Below, in pieces: positions 30,212 through 40,762 of a stretch of DNA of 64,000 nt (positions are counted from its first letter, which is position 1; the number at the start of each line of letters is the position of its first letter). The position numbers and the translations under genes are program-made. The stretch spans positions 1,497,871-1,561,870 of the forward strand of contig RPFO01000059.1 of the NCBI GenBank assembly GCA_009746045.1. The letters run 5' to 3'. The notes beneath the pieces are model-generated. The model was not told the origin of the DNA. It was given only the letters and a program-made list of their open reading frames with translations, and made no database searches. The stretch comes from Mesostigma viride (taxonomy: Eukaryota > Streptophyta > Mesostigmatophyceae > Mesostigmatales > Mesostigmataceae).

Positions 30212-30738
30212 TTTCTGGTGCCACCCGCCGCCGTGATAGCCGCTAAGTCACCCGTTGCAAGTTTGTGTCTGCTCGCCAACGCTTTCGATGTCGTCGATCC
30301 CTTTTGATCGAACGGACATTTTCTCAGTCATTCAAATGGTAGATATTACGGTCAGTGTACGGTAGTGTTGGTTAGTCACGGGCTCATTGGTAGAAGTCTA
30401 CTGAAACGGTACAGCCTTAGCTCCTGAGGCCTCTGTACTTGTACCAAGCAGTACGGAGTTTAGCCGATCCGCACGCAGCCGCGCGGGGCGTGCGGGCCCC
30501 GCGCGAGGCGTGCGGTCCGGCCGTTTGTGTAGCTGCCGTTGGTGCCTTTTGGCGAAAGACGTTCAAAAAATTTTTGCGCGGGATGCTGCCAGGTTCGTCG
30601 ATCTGCTGAATCCAACGGCGGACAGAGGCAGGTGCAGTGCGTCATGTATACGTTGGCACCGTCTCCGTTCGCAAAACGGGGGGATTCCGGACTTAGCCAG
30701 CCTTGGTCGCATGGTGGTGTGCGGTCCGGCCGTTGTAA
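30212..30738. promoter_or_regulatory. Divergent intergenic region of the CACTA element
   Basis: It separates the two element genes, so it probably holds both promoters. Visible structure: gcgcgggg-cgtgcggg-ccccgcgc inverted repeat near 30481-30504, and the 15-bp direct repeat gtgcggtccggccgt at about 30509 and 30718. No standard core promoter element is certain. Confidence 0.5.
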
Positions 30739-33026
30739 ATGCCGAGAAGGGTTGCAGTGCTACGACCAGCTCACGTGTGCAGTCCTGAGGAGTGGGAGAA
30801 ATTTGATGCAAGAGCGTCAGAAGAGGAAAAGCCGAAACAAAACGTCGTTCCCTCCGAATATGTGCGGACCTTAAGACTTCAAATCACGACCTTTGGCCGT
30901 GCATACCTCGTGCAGGGGTATGTCCTAAAAGAGCAGGATGGCGCCATGGTGGATGCTGTCATTAACCGGGTAAAGAAGACCTGCATAAACTTTCTAGAAA
31001 CATGTGTGGCTGACGACAACCGTGCAGAGCTGGATAAGTATGAGGCATCCAGCTGGGTGGTAGACCCGACGACTGGTGAGCTCAATGCCCAGAAGCCCAA
31101 GGGCTCCAAGCCCAAAGCCCTAAGTGTTGAAGAATTCGTAAAAAAGGAGCTGAGCCGGTGGCTAAGCAACTCCAGCTTAAAAAAGAGGCAGAGTTTTGCC
31201 GAGGACGAGGATGATGACGTGAAGGAAAATACCAAAGCGCTAAGCGACGTGACCAACATGCCAAAGGTAATAACGCTATCTTTAGCTACAGGAGTCTGCA
31301 AGCTTCTTGGTTTTTTCTTTCATCGCAGGTCTGCTACTAACCGACTTCCCGAATGTTAACGTCCTTATTCCATGCCCCGCCCTCTGCTTGCAGACAACTC
31401 CTGCTGCCAAGCCGGCGGCAAAGCCGGCGGCCAAGCCGGCGGCCAAGCCGGAGGCCAAGCCGGCGGCCAAGCCGGCGGCCAAGCCGGCGGCCAAGCCGGA
31501 AGGTCAAGCCGGAAGTAAAGCCGGAAGTAAAGCCGGAGGTCAAGCCGGAGGCCAACCCTGTGCAGCAGGCCACAGGCGTCCGCGTCCGAGCAGATGAAAT
31601 TCAAAGACTCAGAGCTCGGCTGGCTGCCCTTGAGGAGGAGTTAGAGCAGGAAGTGGCAGGGTACGCGCCTGCACCTGTGGAGGTATCGGATGTGAGGCCG
31701 CCGCCTCCGGTGGCCAAGAAGGTTGTACCGCCGCCCCCTCCCGTTCCCAAGCAGCCTGTCATGCCGCCCCCTCCGGTGGCCAAGAAGGTTGTACCGCCGC
31801 CCCCTCCCGTTGGCACGCAGCCTGTCATGCCGCCCCCTCCGGTGCCCAGCAACGCTGTGCAGCCGTCCCCTCCGGTGCCCAACAACACCGTGGAGCCGCC
31901 CACTACGGTGCCCAAGCTGGCCGACCTGCCAATGCCGGATGGTCTCCCGCCTGCTCGTGTGCCTGCCATCAAGCCAGATGTCTTCGAGCCCATCACGTCG
32001 CGCCCCGCCGTCAACAAGCCGCCCGCCAGCAACAAGCCGGCCGCCAGCAAGAAGCCGCCCGCCAGCAAGAAGCCGGCTGCAAAGCGAAAGCTTCCTAGTG
32101 GTCCCATGGACTTGGGGCTTGCGCACTATCTGAGCACCTTACTGCCAACCGCGGTGGTTCAAGAGCGACCGGGCCCTGGTGGTTTCGGAGAAGCACTGCA
32201 CGGGGCCTTCGTGGCACAAAGGTACAAGTACGAGCGCGATGGGGCGCGGCCGGCTGCGTATGTTTGGGAGCCTGGCAAAGTGGTGGAGGTGAAGCCGAAG
32301 CTCAAGGCCCCTTACGGCACGCGGTTTGTGGAGCGTGATGGGGGCTCGCAAATGCTGTTTGTTGACTTTGCCACGATGCATTACGGTGACGCCGAGGGCA
32401 ACGAGAATGCGTGGGTCCTTCTGGGCAACGTCACTGACGACGACCTTCGAGGCGCACGTGCGAAATTGAAGGAGAGTTGGGGGCCAGCAGAGGAGAAGGA
32501 GGAGGTGTCGGATGAGTATGTACCGGCCAAGCGAGCGCGGGCGCCACCCAAGGAGAAGGCGTCTGCCGGTGCTCCCTCCGCGCCAGCGATCCCGCCTGCC
32601 TCTAGCTCTTCGACCGCAACGGTGTCTGCTGGTGCTCCCTCCGCGCCAGCGATCCCGCCTGCCTCTAGCTCTCCGGCCGCAACAGCGTCTGCCGGTGCTC
32701 CCTCCGCGCCAGCGATCCCGCCTGCCTCTAGCCCTTCGCCCGCAATGGCGTCTGCCGGTGCTCCCTCCGCGCCAGCGATCCCGCCTGCCTCTAGCTCTTC
32801 GACCGCAACGGAGTCTGCCGGTGCTCCCTCCGCGCCAGCGATCCCGCCTGCCTCTAGCTCTCCGGCCGCAACGGCGTCTGCCGATGCTCCCTCCGCGCCA
32901 GATCTCACCGAGGCGGAACTGGAGCTTGCCGCGCTCAAGGCCATGATGGCAAAAGCGCAGCGGAAAGTTGAGCTGGAGCGGCAAGCAAAGGAGTCCCAGA
33001 GTCAGACTCCTGATCCGGTAATTTAG
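30739..33026 (+). CDS. CACTA accessory protein, Pro/Ala/Lys-rich (TNPA-like position)
   Basis: I do not recognise a family. Exon 1 (30739-31266) encodes MPRRVAVLRPAHVCS, then a charged globular-looking stretch (TLRLQITTFGRAYLVQGYVL, VINRVKKTCINFLE). GTAATA at 31267 and CAG at 31391-31393 bound a probable intron. Exon 2 has a KPAA repeat (about 31403-31495), KPEV repeats, a coiled-coil-like RLRARLAALEEELEQEV, proline-rich PPPPVAKKVV repeats, a conserved-looking domain (LAHYLSTLLPTAVV to GNVTDDDLRGARAKL) and six 21-residue repeats (ASAGAPSAPAIPPAS; 32560-32900). It ends with a short coiled coil. The reading frame changes near 31500 (see findings). By position it may be the second protein many CACTA elements need, but that is inference. 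Confidence 0.65.
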
Positions 33027-33590
33027 TGGAATGTTTTTTCTGAAGCACGTTTTAGCTATGTAGTGATGTGGTGTTGCCATGTGCGTATATTTTTGTTACT
33101 CATGTATGTATCACTCTCATGCTAGGTCATGCATCATACCCACAGGCATAACCCATTTCACCATGCATAGGATGTTTTGCTGGGCAACAACTATCTGCCG
33201 TGCCTGACTGCCCCCCCCCCCCCTGCCTTGCTGCCCTTGTGTCCTCTTCAATGGTGGTGCTCTGTGTGCCTGCAGGCCTCCAGAGCATGAGTGCTGGCAA
33301 CTGTGTGGCTTTGTTCAGGCAAAGAAGCATCATTGATCATGATGACACCTGAAGAAGAAGTAAATTAATTGGCTGGGCTTGATGCGGCCTGTGTTATTTC
33401 ACAATGGTGTAAACGTATCGATGAGACGCCCAATGTGGGGCTAAATCCTCATTGTAAATCAAGAGAGACAACTGTTAATGGGATGTATTATTATTTGTAA
33501 TAAAGAAACCATTTGGAATGATGGCCTGTTAAGCTGTTCTTAACAGTGCTTGTGTTGTAATGCTGGCAAAATCTGCATTTTCCCCTTTTT
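33027..33590. other. 3' flank of the CACTA accessory gene
   Basis: No gene. AT-rich with a short C run at 33210-33222 and aataaag at about 33500, a possible polyadenylation signal. Confidence 0.45.
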
Positions 33591-33596
33591 TATCAC

Positions 33597-33928
33597 TGTC
33601 ATTTTTACCACTTTGTGGTATTTTTTTACCACCCTCATTTTTACCACTTTTTACCACCCTCACTTTTACCACTTTGTGGCGTGTTTTTACCACCCTCGCT
33701 TTTACCACTTGGTGGTATTTTTTACCACTTTGGTGGTAAAAGGGGTGGTAAAAGGTGGTAAAATGATTTTACCACCTGCTTTTCTCCTAGCGTTTTCCCA
33801 CCGTTTTACCACTTTTTACCACTTTTTACCACTTTTTACCACTTTTTACCACTTTTTACCACTTTTTACCACTTTTTACCACTTTTTACCACCCACTTTT
33901 ACCACTTTTACCACTTTTACCATTCCCG
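33597..33928. repeat. Right subterminal repeats of the CACTA element
   Basis: Tens of taccacttttt and ttttaccaccctc units, with a few in the opposite orientation (ggtggtaaaaggtggtaaaa near 33730-33765). This mirrors the left array. Confidence 0.9.
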
Positions 33929-33939
33929 AGTTCCTAGTG

Positions 33940-34117
33940 CAGGTGAGACCTCCACGAGTCTTCTTGAGGCATTTAAGCGCGACATTTTTGCCCCCATGTT
34001 ACTCACTGGTGAGCTGGACATGTCGGCTGTCCGCCTCCCCCGCGCGCGGGGGAAGGCTGGCCCGGCACCCGTGCTCCTCACCTTTAAGTACATGGCGGAC
34101 AAGCTGTCGTTCCTTAA
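33940..34117 (+). pseudogene. ORF1 pseudogene of copy A, middle part
   Basis: It continues the ORF1 cut by the CACTA element: GETSTSLLEAFKRDIFAPML, then SAVRLPRARGKAGPAPVLLT, then KYMADKLSFLK. It stops at the next insertion, right after gttccttaa. Confidence 0.9.
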
Positions 34118-36451
34118 GGGGTCCGGACGGACCTGCCCCCCCCCAAATTGAATACACATGTTTTGCACTCAATACCCATGCTGGCAATGCAAATTATGAT
34201 GGGGGACCATAAATATGACCCTTGGGCATGCATCTGGCTACTTTTTGAGTTCAAGGCCCATCACAATAGTACATGTGCAGGGAGCTTTTTTTGGCGCGCA
34301 CACCCCCTAAAAGCACGGATTGCCTAGGACAAACCCCCCACACTAGTTGTGTACCAAACACCATATTCGTGTCAAATCCCCACCCAGACCAAAGAATGGA
34401 GCTAATTTGCAGCACCAAAATCGCACGTCTGGGCATACTTATGCAGTTTACCGAAAAATACGTCTTTTTTGTGACTAAAAAAAAAAATCAAATCAAATAC
34501 GCATGGGTTGGGCCCAGGGAGATAAAGATAACTTCCACAGGGTGGGAATATCAATGGGACCAATTTTCAGCTCATTCTGACCACGTATGTGAACATGCAG
34601 CCATCACTTTTGTATGAAAAAAAATGCACGAAAATACGGTTTTATGCCAAATGGCTGCACCAATCACAACCTTGCCCACCACCAAGTGGGGCAAACAAGG
34701 TGCCAGCAAGTTATTTATCATGCAAACTATCTTGGAATCAAAATTCAGGTCATTCTGAGCTAGACTGATGGCCATAAACTAGTGTCCTCAACTGCCACCC
34801 CTCAACCCTAGTATAGACTGGCATGAGCTCAAACATAACCCTTTTCATCACCTGCCCACCACAAATCATCAGAATCCTAACATAGACGGCTGCCAATTGA
34901 GTTATACAAACAGCCACCAAATGCAGGATCAAGCTGAGCATGAGCCTTGAGTACTAGAGAGGTCATTCATAGCATGCAGCACCACACTATGGTAGCATAG
35001 TTGGCAATCTTCATTGGTAATAACAGAAATGTTTAGAGGCCCAAGCAACGTTCAATAGCAACAGAAACATGTGGGATTAGATGGGTGACTCGTACATGCT
35101 AGCCACACCCCACACCTCACCATGGTTGTAAACCATGCTCAACAATAAGGTGCATAAACAGCATGCTCATATACACGTGCTATGCTGACTTAGAGTAGAG
35201 GATGCTGCCTCAATCAACCAGCAATAATAATAACACAATGTTCTAACCCTGCAGGTTCACATCACCCCGTTCAAAAACCAACCAACAAAACAGAACTGTA
35301 AGCGCAAACACGAAATACAGCAAAGCCATAAGAGAAATGGCTTGCAGCCATCCTCATATGTAAGCATGGCTAGCATCCTTGAGAGCACATTGATTGTGAT
35401 GCATAGTGGCTGTGATCCACAATTAATCTAAAGAGAACACACACGTAAGCATAGCTTACACATATACAAAGCATGGCCAGCAAGAGAAGTATAGCCACCT
35501 TGTTTCCCAGCACGTTGAGACGCACGGTTCATATGCTCGCCAGCTTGTTGCATGCCGCCCTCGAGGCATGCCGGGGTACGTGTTGAATATGCAATATAAG
35601 CACTCTGCCATCCAAATCCTTCCATATATCATTACATTAACGTAGCAGCTTACCTTGATACTACCCAATCCTAGACAGGATTTCAGAGCTTGCCACGCAT
35701 AACGTAAGCGAATCGGTTGAAAGCTGCCGGAAAACTAGAGACGTGCATGCAGCAAGCGGCGAACAAAACAACGCACCCTTCCAGGAAACCGTGCTGAAAG
35801 CTTAGAATAAAGGGATTTCTAAACGCAATAGACTTCGGGGGTAACCACTGGATAACAGACGTACAATGGCATGCCATCTTTCCTGACAAGGCGCGCAAGA
35901 AATGCCAGCCACCCATGAACGGGTTGACAGCGCATAAAGCAGGACCTGGCGTTTTCTTTCCGAAAATGACGAGGAAAAGTAATAAAATAAAAAGTTCTTT
36001 GTCATTTTCAATCTCCCCTTTAATGAACGTTGCTTTCTGCATCGCTAGGGACTAAGAACCTTTGTAATTATCGCTGTAGGCATGTATTGCTGCTTATTCG
36101 TTGCGGCAAGATTTCCGGGCCAGACCCCCTCGCAAACGCGGATGAAAAATGGCATCGATCTCGTCAATAATGCATCTTCGGCTACGCAAGATCATGATGA
36201 AACTTTGATTTGACGCATCTGCATAATTTTCTGCGGTCTTATTGCCATATTACTGCATTTATTACCTAATAACGCACGTCGTCATGGCCAACTTGGCGCA
36301 ATTAAGGGTTACGCGCATCGTGCACCACAATTTCACGTGCCGGGTACCGGCGCGAATTTTTTGGCGCGAAATAATGCCTTTTTACTCATTTTAGATTTTT
36401 TTTATTTTAGGAACCATGGATTTCTAGTTTCATCCGGTCCGTCCGGACCCC
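34118..36451. mobile_element. TTAA-flanked DNA element, non-autonomous, 2.33 kb
   Basis: The ends are perfect 16-bp inverted repeats (GGGGTCCGGACGGACC). TTAA at 34114-34117 and 36452-36455 is a target duplication: intact ORF1 copies have a single TTAA here (ccttaaatgcc). A TTAA duplication is typical of piggyBac-like elements, but GGGG termini are not the usual CCC ends, so the superfamily is open. The inside is A+T-rich compared with its surroundings, with only short, unrecognised ORFs (for example 34273-34617 plus and 36042-35683 minus), and no transposase is visible. Confidence 0.85.
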
Positions 36452-37095
36452 TTAAATGCCGCAAGAAGCTCTCGGAGACTCGCTTCACGCTGCATGGACG
36501 ACGACTTGACCCTGGCCCAGCAACAGCGGCGACGCGAGCTATGGCCGACCTACCTTCAGCTCCGGCAGAGCGCAAGGGGGAAGCCGGTATACTGGAGGGG
36601 GGCGGTCATCCACGTTGACCACAAGCCCTGGCAGGCCCCCCCTGCCACCTCAGACTAGGGAATATATACCAGTAGTGTAGATTAGTCAGGCTTAGCCTAG
36701 CATGTGGCCCACGCGCATGTGCGCCCATAATGGCCCCCATGGATGATGCCTTCAGAATTTAGCCACGCCCTGCCTATGATGGGACCCCCATGGATGTTGC
36801 ATTAAGAATTTAGCCATTCTATGCCATGCAGAGAGATGCTCTCTGTCGAGAAGCCATGCCCTAGTTCTTGTATAGCCATGATGATCTTCCCCCACATGAC
36901 ATACTCTCCCTTAGCTGGGCATAGTGTGAAGATCATGAGGGTGCAGGTGCCCTGGTGCACCTAGAGCACGGGTAGCTTACATTCCCACCCTTGCATGAAG
37001 TAGCCCAGAATGTATTAAAAGCCATATGCCCCTTCTCAGGGATATGTGCTACATGTACTCCCAACGGAGTTATTAAGTAATTAATTAATAGACAC
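36452..37095 (+). pseudogene. ORF1 pseudogene of copy A, 3' part, with element 3' region
   Basis: KCRKKLSETRFTL then a frameshift from an extra CATG at 36493-36496 (acgctgcatggacg versus acgctggacg). The last ORF1 codons end at cctcagactagg (about 36648-36659). The 3' region shares long blocks with 41798-42235 and 49500-49945 (cagtagtgtaga, cacgcgcatgtgcgcccataa, gatgctctctgtcgagaagc). Confidence 0.85.
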
Positions 37096-37596
37096 GTGAC
37101 TGCGTCACGTGAGCATAAGTCCTCAGTGGGAGGGGAACATGGGATGGAATGGATGGTATAAGCTATCTAGGTCCTAGTTACAGGGGTGTGGGCACCGCGG
37201 CCCGAATCGCTATGAATGCCATACTTGGTCACACGCGGAGCCCCCACAGGCTTGGGGGTGGTCTCCTTCATCACTACTTGCCATCTATACTTGCGCACCA
37301 TCTGCCTCCATATTACAGACAAACCAGGAGGCTGCCCGGGGGTGAGCCCGTCACGTCTAGTGTAGCACATGTCCACGGAGTTATGTTTCTAATTAATTAA
37401 TTAATTAAATGCACCCACAGTGTTGCGCCCCCGCGCCATGCTGCACATGGAGTGAGCGGTCTGTGGCGGCCTGCCCACTTGTGGCTGTGAGAGAAGCTAG
37501 CTAGGGCGCCCTCCCTCCTCGTTGTGTAGGGTTGAAGGTTCCTTTACTCTGTATTGGCACCCACGTGACACAGTCACGTGTGTAATCAAGGCCGGA
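37096..37596. other. Repeat-derived sequence between elements
   Basis: A cacgtgactgcgtcacgtg palindrome is at 37092-37110, and a degenerate 3'-end motif (gtagcacatgtccacggagt) precedes AATTAATTAATTAATTAAA at about 37391-37410. No gene is seen. Confidence 0.45.
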
Positions 37597-37745
37597 GACA
37601 ACCAGCGCAGGCCAGAAATCGGGAGAATCCGGACCACGGTAGCTCGAGCCTGCATGCCGTTATCTTGTCCGCGTTTTCGAGTCGTTCAGGATGATGATGG
37701 AGATGGAAATCACGTGTGTAATATTTAATTAATTAATTAATTTGG
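37597..37745 (+). repeat. Dispersed repeat R1, copy with TTAA-rich end
   Basis: The core ggagacaaccagcgcaggcc through cgttcaggatgatg is followed by ggaaatcacgtgtgtaatat and ttaattaattaattaattt. The normal R1 continuation is missing, so it is truncated at its 3' side. Confidence 0.8.
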
Positions 37746-37794
37746 AAACACATGGCAAAATTGGCAACTTGCAGGATAGCCGCTACGAATTCCG

Positions 37795-37950
37795 CCCACG
37801 AAATTCCGGCCACGCGGAGGTAGCCATGGCTGTCGGAGCTCATAACTTTCACGTTTGAGCACCGAGTTTAGCCGTGAATATCACTATTGCTTCGTCTTTC
37901 TAAGACGCACATGCTGATATAATTTTCCGAATCTACGACGCAATATATAT
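37795..37950 (+). other. 5' leader of ORF1-only element copy B
   Basis: It carries the leader blocks gaggtagccatggctgtcgg, ctcataactttcacgtttga and gacgcacatgctgatata that also precede the intact ORF1 at 48145. It ends gacgcaatatatat, where a LINE is inserted. Confidence 0.75.
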
Positions 37951-39055
37951 TAAAAAATTATAATTACTTACAGCAGAGTGAAATCACTCAAACCAAAGCA
38001 AACGCCCAGCTATAAACCTATATACAGAGCCATGTCAAAGCTCTACTATACTACGATAAGACCAATGGAAACGCCTAACGGGAGGAACCTAATAGCCCTG
38101 CTGCACCGCAAAATCAGCCCGCGTACGGCGGAGCATGATGTCAGCCATGGCCCGAGTCAGCGCCACCGACAAGCGCTGACGCCAATATGACGTCCAGGTC
38201 CGCGCCGACCATGCATGGGGCCCGCTGGCCCTCCAGGTCCAGCCGGTCCTCCCGGAGCCGGCAACACTCCTTGAAGAAGGCGGAGGTCAGGGGCCCCATG
38301 GCCCCAAACTCCTCCAGGACAAAGGGCACCACACGATGGTGCCCGACGTCGAGTGCGAATACAAATACCAATTCTGATTCTGTTGGCCCCCCATGCAGGC
38401 AAGGTAGTGAGTCCCCGTGGGATCCAGCGGCTGCCCACAGCTACCGCAAGGCCGCCCGGCCGGAACAAGAGGCTGCGGGGCAAATAGCTGGTGCCGGAGC
38501 GCCACGGAGTAGTGGCTGGGAGCTAAGGCGAATGGGGGGGCCATGGGAAGAGCACGAAGGTACGCCGAGCCCACACTCCGCAAGGAAAGCGAGAACAGCC
38601 ACGCACGTCCCTGGGCGTTGAGGTCCGCGAAAAGAGCCATCCAATCAGCCGTGTGCAGAATACCCGCGTAGGTTTTCTGGTGTTTATCGATGACGCGAGC
38701 AGGGAATGCGGCGGGAGATTGAACGGAGGCGACCGAGGGAGTGCCGCGAGGGAGGTGGCGCTGTACCGCCTGAGCGGCACGGACGGGAGAACAGGCCTGC
38801 TGGATCTCAGCATAGGCCTCCTGGATGGCGGTGACGAAGGGCAAAGGGCTGCTGGGGTCCAGGAGGTCAGGCGCTGCCGTTGCCAAAAGGGGCAGGAGCC
38901 GGCAGCTTTCCGCCCACGACTGAGCGACGGAGCCCAAAAATGCTGCTGGGGCCAGCCGGGCGGCACGAGTCAGACCACAGCCACCCATCCGTGCAGGCAG
39001 GGAGGCAATGCGAATAGCATGTGGCGGGAGGTCGGGGCCCGGGACCAGCTGCGCC
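37951..39055 (-). pseudogene. RLE-type LINE (family 3), 5'-truncated insertion 1
   Basis: Inserted in minus orientation into the start of the copy B ORF1, flanked by gacgcaatatatat on both sides (about 37936-37949 and 39056-39070). Minus translation from 39053: AQLVPGPDLPPHAIRI, LPARMGGCGLTRAARL, then GSVAQSWAES, then SVGSAYLRALP, then a CGSCGQPLDPTGTHYLAC zinc knuckle. It matches the region after the RT core of LINE-type proteins. About 265 bp of the nuclease domain seen in the copy at 41300 is deleted here. The 3' end is ctgctgtaagtaattata followed by AT-rich sequence. Confidence 0.8.
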
Positions 39056-39069
39056 AAGACGCAATATAT

Positions 39070-40424
39070 ATGCAACGAGCAAACGCCCGTCGACGCAACG
39101 CAGTTTGGCGGATGCGCTCGCCTTCGACAATGCGGCAGCTGAGGCTGCCGCTTCGCCAGATCCGACAGGCAGCGGTGACACTAGTCGTGCACTGGTGGTC
39201 GCCCAGCAACCTCCCGGCCTCAATGCCTCGCCATCGGCATCGCCTGACCCTAAACGCGCCCGCCCCGCTGACAAAACTGGAGGGCCACGCTTCTCGGAAC
39301 CGCGCTGTCGGCTCCAACCTTTCCAGGTCGATGATCACGACTGGACCACCATTTCTCCGAGTGATGCTATGCATCACATCTTCTTCGGGGACTTAACGCC
39401 TCGCTTTACGACCTCAGTGTGCCTCCATCTCCACGCCACTGGACCGGCCTCCTCGTCACTGACGGCCGACGCTGGCACAACATCAGCCAGTCTGATGTTA
39501 ACGGGTGTCCCCGCCCCCAACTCCAACACGCCGTCCTCAACTCTCTTCTCCAGAAGTCTGACGGCGAGATCTGGGCTCCATCCATCTCCGCCCCCGCACT
39601 CCGTTCCATCCTCACGGAAGCCTTTCAGCAGCACGTGACCCCCCTTGTTGCCGACATAGCAGCAATCGGTGGCACGCTGACTGCTGAACTTCCTCACATT
39701 TCCACCGCCGCCGCCTCCACCTCCACGGCCATTTCCGCCTCCACTGCCGACATCAAAGCCCAGCTCCTCGACCTCGACCAACGCCTTCAAGCCACCGCCA
39801 ACGCCCTTGATCGAGAGCTTGCATGACACCGCCGGCCTCACCGCCCAGGCGGTGAAGGACATCCTCAGTGCTGGCCCGGCCGGCGATGCTCTCTCCACCT
39901 GGGCGGACTTGCTTAAGCAGCACACCGGCACCTCCACCACCTCCACCATCTCGGCACAACTCAAGCAACAAGCCCTCGACCTTCGCGAGGAAGCCGACAT
40001 CGCCCGGCGCAGCCACAATGTCATCGTCAAGCACTTCGACCAGCAGGCAGGTGAGACCTCCACGAGCCTTCTTGAGGCATTTAAGCGCGCCATTCTTGCC
40101 CCCATGTTACTCACTGGTGAGCTGGACATGTCGGCTGTCCGCCTCCCCGCGCGCGGGGAAGGCTGGCCCGGCACCCGTGCTCCTCACCTTTAAGTACATG
40201 GCGGACAAGCTGTCGTTCCTTAAATGCCGCAAGAAGCTCTCGGAGACTCGCTTCACGCTGGACGACGACTTGACCCTGGCCCAGCAACAGCGGCGACGCG
40301 AGCTATGGCCGACCTACCTTCAGCTCCGGCAGAGCGCAAGGGGGAAGCCGGTATACTGGAGGGGGGCGGTCATCCACGTTGACCACAAGCCCTGGCAGCC
40401 CCCTCCTGCCACCTCAGACTAGGA
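39070..40424 (+). pseudogene. ORF1 pseudogene of copy B
   Basis: Close to copy A and to the intact ORF1, but with many small insertions and frame breaks: the native ATG at 39070 is out of frame by one base; TA becomes TTAA at 39393; an extra CAGT-like 4-mer is at about 39414; CG becomes CCGG at 39444; extra tctg and aa occur at about 39490-39500; TCGA is added at 39811. The C-terminal part (SHNVIVKHFDQQAG to RREL, about 40010-40310) is otherwise well kept. The stop is at about 40420, just before the next LINE insertion. Confidence 0.85.
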
Positions 40425-40429
40425 ATATA

Positions 40430-40751
40430 TATATTAATAATATAATTACTTACAGCAGAGTGAAATCACTCAAACCAAAGCAAACGCCCAGCTATAAACC
40501 TATATACAGAGCCATGTCAAAGCTCTATACTACGATAAGACCAATGGAAACGCCTAACGGGAGGAACCTAATAGCCCTGCTGCACCGCAAAATCAGCCCG
40601 CGTACGGCGGAGCATGATGTCAGCCATGGCCCGAGTCAGCGCCACCGACAAGCGCTGACGCCAATATGACGTCCAGGTCCGCGCCGACCATGGGGCCCGC
40701 TGGCCCTCCAGGTCCAGCCGGTCCTCGGGACCGGAGCCGGCAACACTCCTT
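40430..40751 (-). pseudogene. Family 3 LINE, truncated insertion 2
   Basis: About 320 bp of the LINE 3' end in minus orientation, between two ggaatatatat sequences (40421-40431 and 40752-40762). It begins (plus view) attaataatataattactta and ends cggcaacactccttgg. Inserted into the site just after the copy B ORF1 stop. Confidence 0.8.
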
Positions 40752-40762
40752 GGAATATATAT

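Larger units (their letters stand above)
25259..33939. mobile_element. CACTA (EnSpm) DNA transposon, 8.68 kb, apparently complete
   Basis: The left end reads CACTAGGAACTCAGGGATGG and the right end, inverted, CACTAGGAACTCGGGAATGG, with two mismatches. The CA at 25257-25258 and 33940-33941 is a 2-bp target duplication: the intact ORF1 at 49110 reads gcaggcaggtgag across this point. CACTA ends, 2-3-bp duplications, subterminal arrays and a Tnp2-type transposase together define the superfamily. It has two divergent genes: the transposase on minus and an accessory protein on plus. The host site is in LINE ORF1. Confidence 0.95.
23540..37095 (+). mobile_element. ORF1-only retroelement copy A, split by three nested insertions
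   Basis: The leader (gaggtagccatggctgtcgg, ctcataactttcacgtttga) starts near 23580. The ORF1 pseudogene is interrupted in order by a 529-bp LINE family 1 insertion in the leader (23685-24213), a CACTA transposon (25259-33939) and a TTAA-flanked element (34118-36451). ORF1 resumes at 36452 and stops near 36656; a 3' region of about 430 bp follows, ending atgtgctacatgtactccca then acggag and an AATTAATTAAT tail. The order of nesting shows that copy A is older than all three inserts. No RT lies between ORF1 and the 3' end. Confidence 0.8.

Noticed and set aside
25275-33928. TTTTTACCAC arrays as telomeric or centromeric satellite
   Set aside because: They lie only just inside the two CACTA ends and in mirrored arrangement, so they are subterminal repeats of that transposon.
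23540-37095. LTR retrotransposon
   Set aside because: Direct repeats here are separate copies of non-LTR elements; no LTR pair with TG...CA ends, no gag-pol, protease or integrase was seen.
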